Shown in pieces: positions 5,285 through 8,341 of a stretch of 8,341 nucleotides of DNA. Both the position numbers and the translations under genes were made by a program. The DNA comes from Candidatus Melainabacteria bacterium (GTDB lineage Bacteria > Cyanobacteriota > Vampirovibrionia > Obscuribacterales > Obscuribacteraceae): the NCBI GenBank assembly GCA_016209785.1, contig JACQVM010000104.1, positions 1 to 8,341 on the forward strand, written 5' to 3'. How positions within the stretch are numbered: position 1 is the stretch's first letter; each line of letters opens with the position of its first letter. The notes beneath the pieces are model-generated. The model was given only the letters and a program-made list of their open reading frames with translations, did not search any database and was not told the DNA's origin.

Positions 5285-5539
5285 TTATTGAGCTGGAGCA
5301 GTTTGTCCGCCAGCTTGTGCGCCGGCCTTTTCCTTAATCTCTTCTACTTTTTTCTTGACGGCGGCCTTAATTTGTTGTCTTCTTTGCTTGCGCTTTTCGG
5401 CTTGGGCTGAGCCTTGGCCACCTGCGGGTGGGCTTTCGGCTGGTGGTTGAGTGCTTTCTTGTGCGTACGAAGGCACTGAGGATGTGCCAACGAGGGCACC
5501 AAATGCGAGGGCTAAGCTTAATGCAATAGTACGTTTCAT
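5285..5539 (-). CDS. Small secreted protein with cationic helix (84 aa)
   Basis: Residues 1-26 form a clear Sec signal peptide (MKRT, a hydrophobic core, then SYA before Q27). The predicted mature protein of about 58 aa has a Pro/Gly/Ser/Gln-rich spacer (27-47), a lysine/arginine-dense amphipathic-looking helix at about 48-71 (QRRQQIKAAVKKKVEEIKEK), and a Gly/Gln/Ala tail. The family is unknown. The start at 5539 is secure because AAAGGAG lies about 8 nt upstream. It has its own extended -10 candidate and is flanked by terminators on both sides, so it is probably monocistronic. The helix could bind anionic polymers (cell-wall components, nucleic acid, membranes), which is inference from charge only. 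Confidence 0.8.
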   Translation of the reverse strand: MKRTIALSLALAFGALVGTSSVPSYAQESTQPPAESPPAGGQGSAQAEKRKQRRQQIKAAVKKKVEEIKEKAGAQAGGQTAPAQ

Positions 5540-5586
5540 TTACGCTCTCCTTTACTGGGAAAACACAGATTAACTGAGTTCGTACA

Positions 5587-5615
5587 ATTACAGCAGATAG
5601 CCTTTTGATTTGCTT
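5587..5615 (-). promoter_or_regulatory. Extended -10 promoter candidate for the 84-aa secreted protein
   Basis: On the minus strand, TGC-TGTAAT (complement of 5587-5595) is an extended -10 matching 5 of 6 consensus bases. A poor -35 (AAGCAA, 5610-5615) sits 17 bp upstream. The implied start near 5580 gives a leader of about 40 nt. It lies downstream of the 5636-5670 terminator, consistent with separate transcription. Confidence 0.35.
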
Positions 5616-5635
5616 GAAATTGTAAAGTTAGAAGA

Positions 5636-5670
5636 CAAGACGCCCACCGAGGGGGCTGGTGGGCGTCTTG
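5636..5670 (-). terminator. Strong intrinsic terminator of the Gly-rich repeat protein gene
   Basis: CAAGACGCCCACC (5636-5648) is the exact complement of 5658-5670, giving a 13-bp GC-rich stem with a 9-nt loop, extendable by an A-T pair. In the minus direction TCTTCTAACTTT follows, moderately U-rich. It lies about 40 nt beyond the stop at 5712. Confidence 0.8.
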
Positions 5671-5711
5671 TTGACTCCAGGGCTGATGTGGAGCCATGCT
5701 TTAATGGACAG

Positions 5712-6284
5712 TTACGGGGTTGTTGTAGTAGAGGTCTGGGTGACCACTGGCTTGCTGCCTTTGCTCCAGTCGACCTGATAACTACCATTGTTTTGGGTGT
5801 CAACTGAAGTTGTGGCGCCCTGTCCTTTGGTGTAGTCCGTGGTGGAGTTATAGCCATAACTGCTGCCGTCTGAGGCTGTTGCTTGCTTGCCACTGTTTCG
5901 TTGACCGGTGCCAGTCTGAGCATTGTAAGCATTGTTGCTGTATCCAGATGCTGAGCCGCCATTGGGTCCGGTGCCTTGAAAAGCACTTGCACGGCCTCCA
6001 CCAACACCTTCTTGGTAGGCCCAAGCATTACCACCTTGGACGCTGCCACCATTAGGTCCGGCATAGGAACCACCCCTAAAGCCTGCCCCACCTTGCTCAG
6101 GTACGATGGCTCTGCCGCCGGCTGATTGTCCGTACTGTCCTTGTCTGGCAAAGCCACCAATCATACCGTTTTGCCCACGTGCAAAGGCTCGCCGGCCCTG
6201 GGCTTGTGAAGATGGGGTAGTCATTAGGGTGACGCATAAGAGGCTTACAGCCATGGTTGCAATTTTGGCTGTTGATTTCATCAT
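5712..6284 (-). CDS. Secreted Gly/Asn/Ser/Tyr-rich repeat protein (190 aa)
   Basis: A Sec signal peptide covers residues 1-28 (basic start, hydrophobic core, SQA before Q29). The mature protein is low complexity, with almost no Cys and few hydrophobic residues, and carries degenerate repeats spaced about 30 residues. GPNGGS occurs at 76-81 and 106-111 and a related DGSS at 139-142. In each unit the last Ser is followed exactly 9 residues later by Tyr (S81/Y90, S111/Y120, S142/Y151) and then a Gly-rich stretch. A fourth partial unit (NNGSYQVDWSKG) lies near residue 165, and the protein ends in a Thr-rich tail. The start is supported by AAGGAG 6 nt before the ATG at 6284 (a second ATG follows immediately). 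It is probably an extracellular, matrix or surface structural protein; I know no enzymatic motif in it. Confidence 0.82.
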   Translation of the reverse strand: MMKSTAKIATMAVSLLCVTLMTTPSSQAQGRRAFARGQNGMIGGFARQGQYGQSAGGRAIVPEQGGAGFRGGSYAGPNGGSVQGGNAWAYQEGVGGGRASAFQGTGPNGGSASGYSNNAYNAQTGTGQRNSGKQATASDGSSYGYNSTTDYTKGQGATTSVDTQNNGSYQVDWSKGSKPVVTQTSTTTTP

Positions 6285-6479
6285 GTCGAGCTCCTTCTAA
6301 GAGGGGAAACAAAGAGGAGAGGTGCTGATTGCACTCCCACCAGCAGTACCCCGCCTAGAAATGAAAGTTTCCTCTATGTTACTTAAACATGCCTAATAGG
6401 GCTTGTGCTTTAGGAAGTCTCGCTGTCCTTGAGCCCAAGCTAGTTGTGCCTTTATCCAAAAGATGCAAGTGGCGAATGC
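6285..6479. promoter_or_regulatory. Intergenic leader region of the repeat protein, with ATGTT-acTTA-AACAT dyad
   Basis: This 195-nt gap between the serpin stop and the repeat-protein start must hold either the promoter of the latter or a read-through leader. ATGTT (6376-6380) and AACAT (6386-6390) form a short operator-like dyad about 95 nt before the start, and CCTAATAGG lies just beyond it. No convincing -35/-10 pair and no strong serpin terminator were found. Confidence 0.25.
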
Positions 6480-7745
6480 CTATTTGATCATCATTGGTTC
6501 GTAAACAGATCCTATAAATAAGATGGTGCCTGTTTGATCATCTTGGATTGAAAACAAAAATGGACGGTCCACAACCATTTTGAATCGCTCTGAAGGAGGA
6601 TGATACATTGCACCGGCCAGCATAGAAATCTGGGTAACTGCTGCTGCTTCTGTTCCTTCTTCATCAACGGTAAGATACGTTTTATGCGTAGCTTCACCTA
6701 TGTATAGCGGTGGTGGCGGCTTGTGCATGCCGCTAAAATCGGCTGCAAGTGGTTGGAAGGACAGGTGCATGCCAAGTTCTTTTAATGCTGGGATGAGTGA
6801 TGTTGAGTATTCAAGTTTAAATCTGGGAAGCACTAAGTCCCCTTCCTTGTTTTTGAACCCGGACATCCACTTGTCCCAGTTATTAGCCGTGCAGTTTTTC
6901 TGAAACTCAGCCAATGTCTTGCCGACATCCGGCAAGAATATGTATGCGCTAAACTTGCCTGTGCCATAGGGAAGTCTCACAGACTGAAAATCGGCACCTT
7001 TATAGTAACTAAAGGAGCCGGATTGTCTCATTAAAGGAACTTTCTTAGTAGTACCACTAAGCAGATGAAAGTCACCATCGCGAGTGGCCTTCTTCTCAAA
7101 GGCATCTTGCCACCGCCCTTTGAAGTAGACCGCATTTAACAATACCAGCAAAGTGTCGGCGTCTAGTCTGTCTATAATGTGTGGAATCTTGTTATGGGTT
7201 TTGTCACTTACCCACTTGTTGATGTGTGTGATTGTACTGGGGTTTTTAAAGTCAAGGGTTGTGATCTCTGCAGCAAAGAGTTTGCGACATCTATCAGTGA
7301 AGCTTTTCTCGAAACTAATTGCATTGTTTGCAAAAAGTCCATTTGCTAGTTGAAGCTTAACTTCTTGATTTTTAACCAGTGCATTTATTAGGTTGGAGCA
7401 TTCACTATTAAGGCTGGTAAGGCTTTTGGTAGATAAGTGTAGAGTGTTCCGAATTTCTTCTGCTGTTTTGTGTTCAGAGCCATTCAATGTCATTGTTAGT
7501 GCTGTAACCACGCTCAATGGGGATAGGAAAACATTAGTTTGTGAGTTTGCAGCACTTAACTTGTGAAAGAGATCCAGTCCAAAAGTTTTAGTTGACCCTA
7601 CAATCGCTGAGTTGTGCCCCTTATTGTCTGTTTGTTGAGCGTGCTGTTGTGTGTCTTTAGTAATTGGGTGTCCTTTGACTTCTATTGCCGGACTAATTAA
7701 GAAAGTAACAGCCAAAAACCAAGAGACAACAAATCTACATTTCAT
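6480..7745 (-). CDS. Secreted serpin-family protease inhibitor (421 aa)
   Basis: This is a full-length serpin of usual size. Inhibitory serpins trap serine or cysteine proteases by inserting the cleaved reactive loop into beta-sheet A. A signal peptide (about 1-25) and a short linker precede the fold, so it acts outside the cytoplasm. Family marks include the shutter segment NVFLSPLSVVTALTMTLNG (71-89), INKWVSDKTHNKI (175-187), NAVYFKGRW (204-212) and, near the end, DRPFLFSIQDDQTGTILFIG. The hinge EEGTEAAAVT (362-371) has the short side chains at P15-P9 typical of inhibitory members. Counting from P17 = E362 puts P1 at G378 within SMLAGAMY, but loop length is variable, so the scissile bond is uncertain. 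The start at 7745 has GGGGA 7 nt upstream. It follows the partial gene at 7815-8341 by 69 nt. Confidence 0.95.
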   Translation of the reverse strand: MKCRFVVSWFLAVTFLISPAIEVKGHPITKDTQQHAQQTDNKGHNSAIVGSTKTFGLDLFHKLSAANSQTNVFLSPLSVVTALTMTLNGSEHKTAEEIRNTLHLSTKSLTSLNSECSNLINALVKNQEVKLQLANGLFANNAISFEKSFTDRCRKLFAAEITTLDFKNPSTITHINKWVSDKTHNKIPHIIDRLDADTLLVLLNAVYFKGRWQDAFEKKATRDGDFHLLSGTTKKVPLMRQSGSFSYYKGADFQSVRLPYGTGKFSAYIFLPDVGKTLAEFQKNCTANNWDKWMSGFKNKEGDLVLPRFKLEYSTSLIPALKELGMHLSFQPLAADFSGMHKPPPPLYIGEATHKTYLTVDEEGTEAAAVTQISMLAGAMYHPPSERFKMVVDRPFLFSIQDDQTGTILFIGSVYEPMMIK

Positions 7746-7770
7746 TAATCTGTCCCCATAAACTGCAACA

Positions 7771-7795
7771 CAATCTTACCTTACCAGTAAGATTG
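7771..7795 (-). terminator. 9-bp stem-loop between the partial right-edge gene and the serpin gene
   Basis: CAATCTTAC (7771-7779) is the exact complement of GTAAGATTG (7787-7795), with a 7-nt loop. It lies about 20 nt past the stop at 7815 and about 25 nt before the serpin start. After the stem (minus direction) comes TGTTGCAG, a poor tail, so termination may be partial. It could equally be a leader hairpin or operator of the serpin gene. Confidence 0.4.
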
Positions 7796-7814
7796 GCGAG
7801 CCTATCTATAGAGC

Positions 7815-8341
7815 TTACTCGTTTTGTGTTAGACAGACATATGGTCCATGTCCGGCTGTGATAATGTGAATGTTGGGAGTTTGGTTGCCCAGGTATTTCT
7901 TATTGGCTTCAATTGCCAAAAATTTATATGCTGGGTGCGAGATTGTAAAACTGCCAGCATTGCAGACTAGAAGCTTGTGCTGGTGGTGAACCATGGCGTG
8001 AATATCAAATTTATTTTTCTGCACCAAGAGCCCAGTAACAGAAATTTTTCCTTCCAAGGGTTGCCGCTCAATTCCATCAGGATCGACGAGTTCTATGGCA
8101 TTGAGTGCTTTGTCAGCAATTAAGAGCTCTTCGCCAGAGCAAAGTGTGAAATCCTGTTGCTTGTCTGCCACTGTAAGGACAACAGCACTACCCTGACCAG
8201 CAAGTGTAGCAGCGCGCATGATTCCTAGGCGTGGTTGCTCAATAACTGCAAGAGCACCAGGGGTAATTTGGATTTGAGCATAAATTGTCTTTACTATAAG
8301 TGGACTTTTGCCGGCTGCTGCCAGGAGCTTGCCTTCCTTGA
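7815..8341 (-). CDS. Partial protein, possibly FecR-like beta domain (N-terminus outside the window)
   Basis: The frame has no stop from the TAA at 7815-7817 up to the right edge, so at least 175 codons are open. An internal ATG at 8219 should not be taken as the start, because about 40 codons of protein-like sequence lie upstream of it (KEGKLLAAAGKSPLIVKTIY, then AQIQITPGALAVIEQ). The visible part alternates hydrophobic and polar residues in short beta-strand-like runs, including ITPGALAVI, SAVVLTVADKQQDFTLCSGE and PLEGKISVTGLLV. This is reminiscent of FecR/beta-helix-like domains that carry a 'set value, pass to surface' fold, but I have no decisive motif. It would probably be exported, like its neighbours. 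It may be co-transcribed with the serpin. Confidence 0.7.
   Translation of the reverse strand, partial: KEGKLLAAAGKSPLIVKTIYAQIQITPGALAVIEQPRLGIMRAATLAGQGSAVVLTVADKQQDFTLCSGEELLIADKALNAIELVDPDGIERQPLEGKISVTGLLVQKNKFDIHAMVHHQHKLLVCNAGSFTISHPAYKFLAIEANKKYLGNQTPNIHIITAGHGPYVCLTQNE

Noticed and set aside
5588..6160. Long minus-strand open frame of 190 codons overlapping the Gly-rich repeat protein
   Set aside because: It lies in another frame of the same strand, lacks a ribosome-binding site, and runs through the 13-bp terminator stem. It is open because the repeat gene is Gly/Asn/Ser-rich and stop-poor in that frame.

Overview
The window is bacterial and most likely comes from a metagenome-type assembly. 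It splits into two blocks, separated by a long AT-rich intergenic region (about 3.75-4.46 kb). I counted G+C at 38/60 in bases 61-120, 35/60 in 2341-2400, 17/60 in 4261-4320 and 20/60 in 7321-7380, so composition shifts clearly from left to right. The organism cannot be fixed from this sequence. Short Sec-secreted proteins, a TPR protein, a Gly/Asn/Ser-rich repeat protein and a bacterial serpin would fit lineages such as Vampirovibrionia or Planctomycetes, but that is only a guess.

Left block (1-3673, all on the minus strand, so read right to left). Transcription would pass through: a small Cys/His-bearing soluble protein (3134-3673); two co-linear three-helix membrane proteins that look like diverged tandem paralogs (2617-3033 and 2180-2548); a CPBP-family intramembrane metalloprotease with all its catalytic motifs (1228-2076); a small membrane protein (739-1122); and the N-terminal 184 residues of pyruvate phosphate dikinase (1-552, cut by the window edge). 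Gaps are 68-186 nt. Several hold perfect stem-loops without U-tracts (571-622, 641-690, 1209-1229, 3072-3107), so this may be one long transcript with processing or attenuation points, or several short units.

Central region (3674-4462). It has no credible gene. It holds two dyads in front of the leftward genes and a cluster of six TGACAA/TTGTCA hexamers in front of the rightward TPR gene.

Right block (4463-8341). One plus-strand gene encodes a probable exported TPR protein. It converges on a minus-strand series of exported proteins: a 527-nt open frame entering from the right edge (FecR-like at low confidence), a secreted serpin with an inhibitory-type hinge, a secreted protein with about 30-residue Gly/Asn/Ser/Tyr repeats, and a very small secreted protein with a strongly cationic helix. 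Two good intrinsic terminators (5636-5670 and 5185-5206, minus sense) separate and end the last two. The theme of this block is the cell envelope or exterior, whereas the left block is inner-membrane proteins plus central carbon metabolism.
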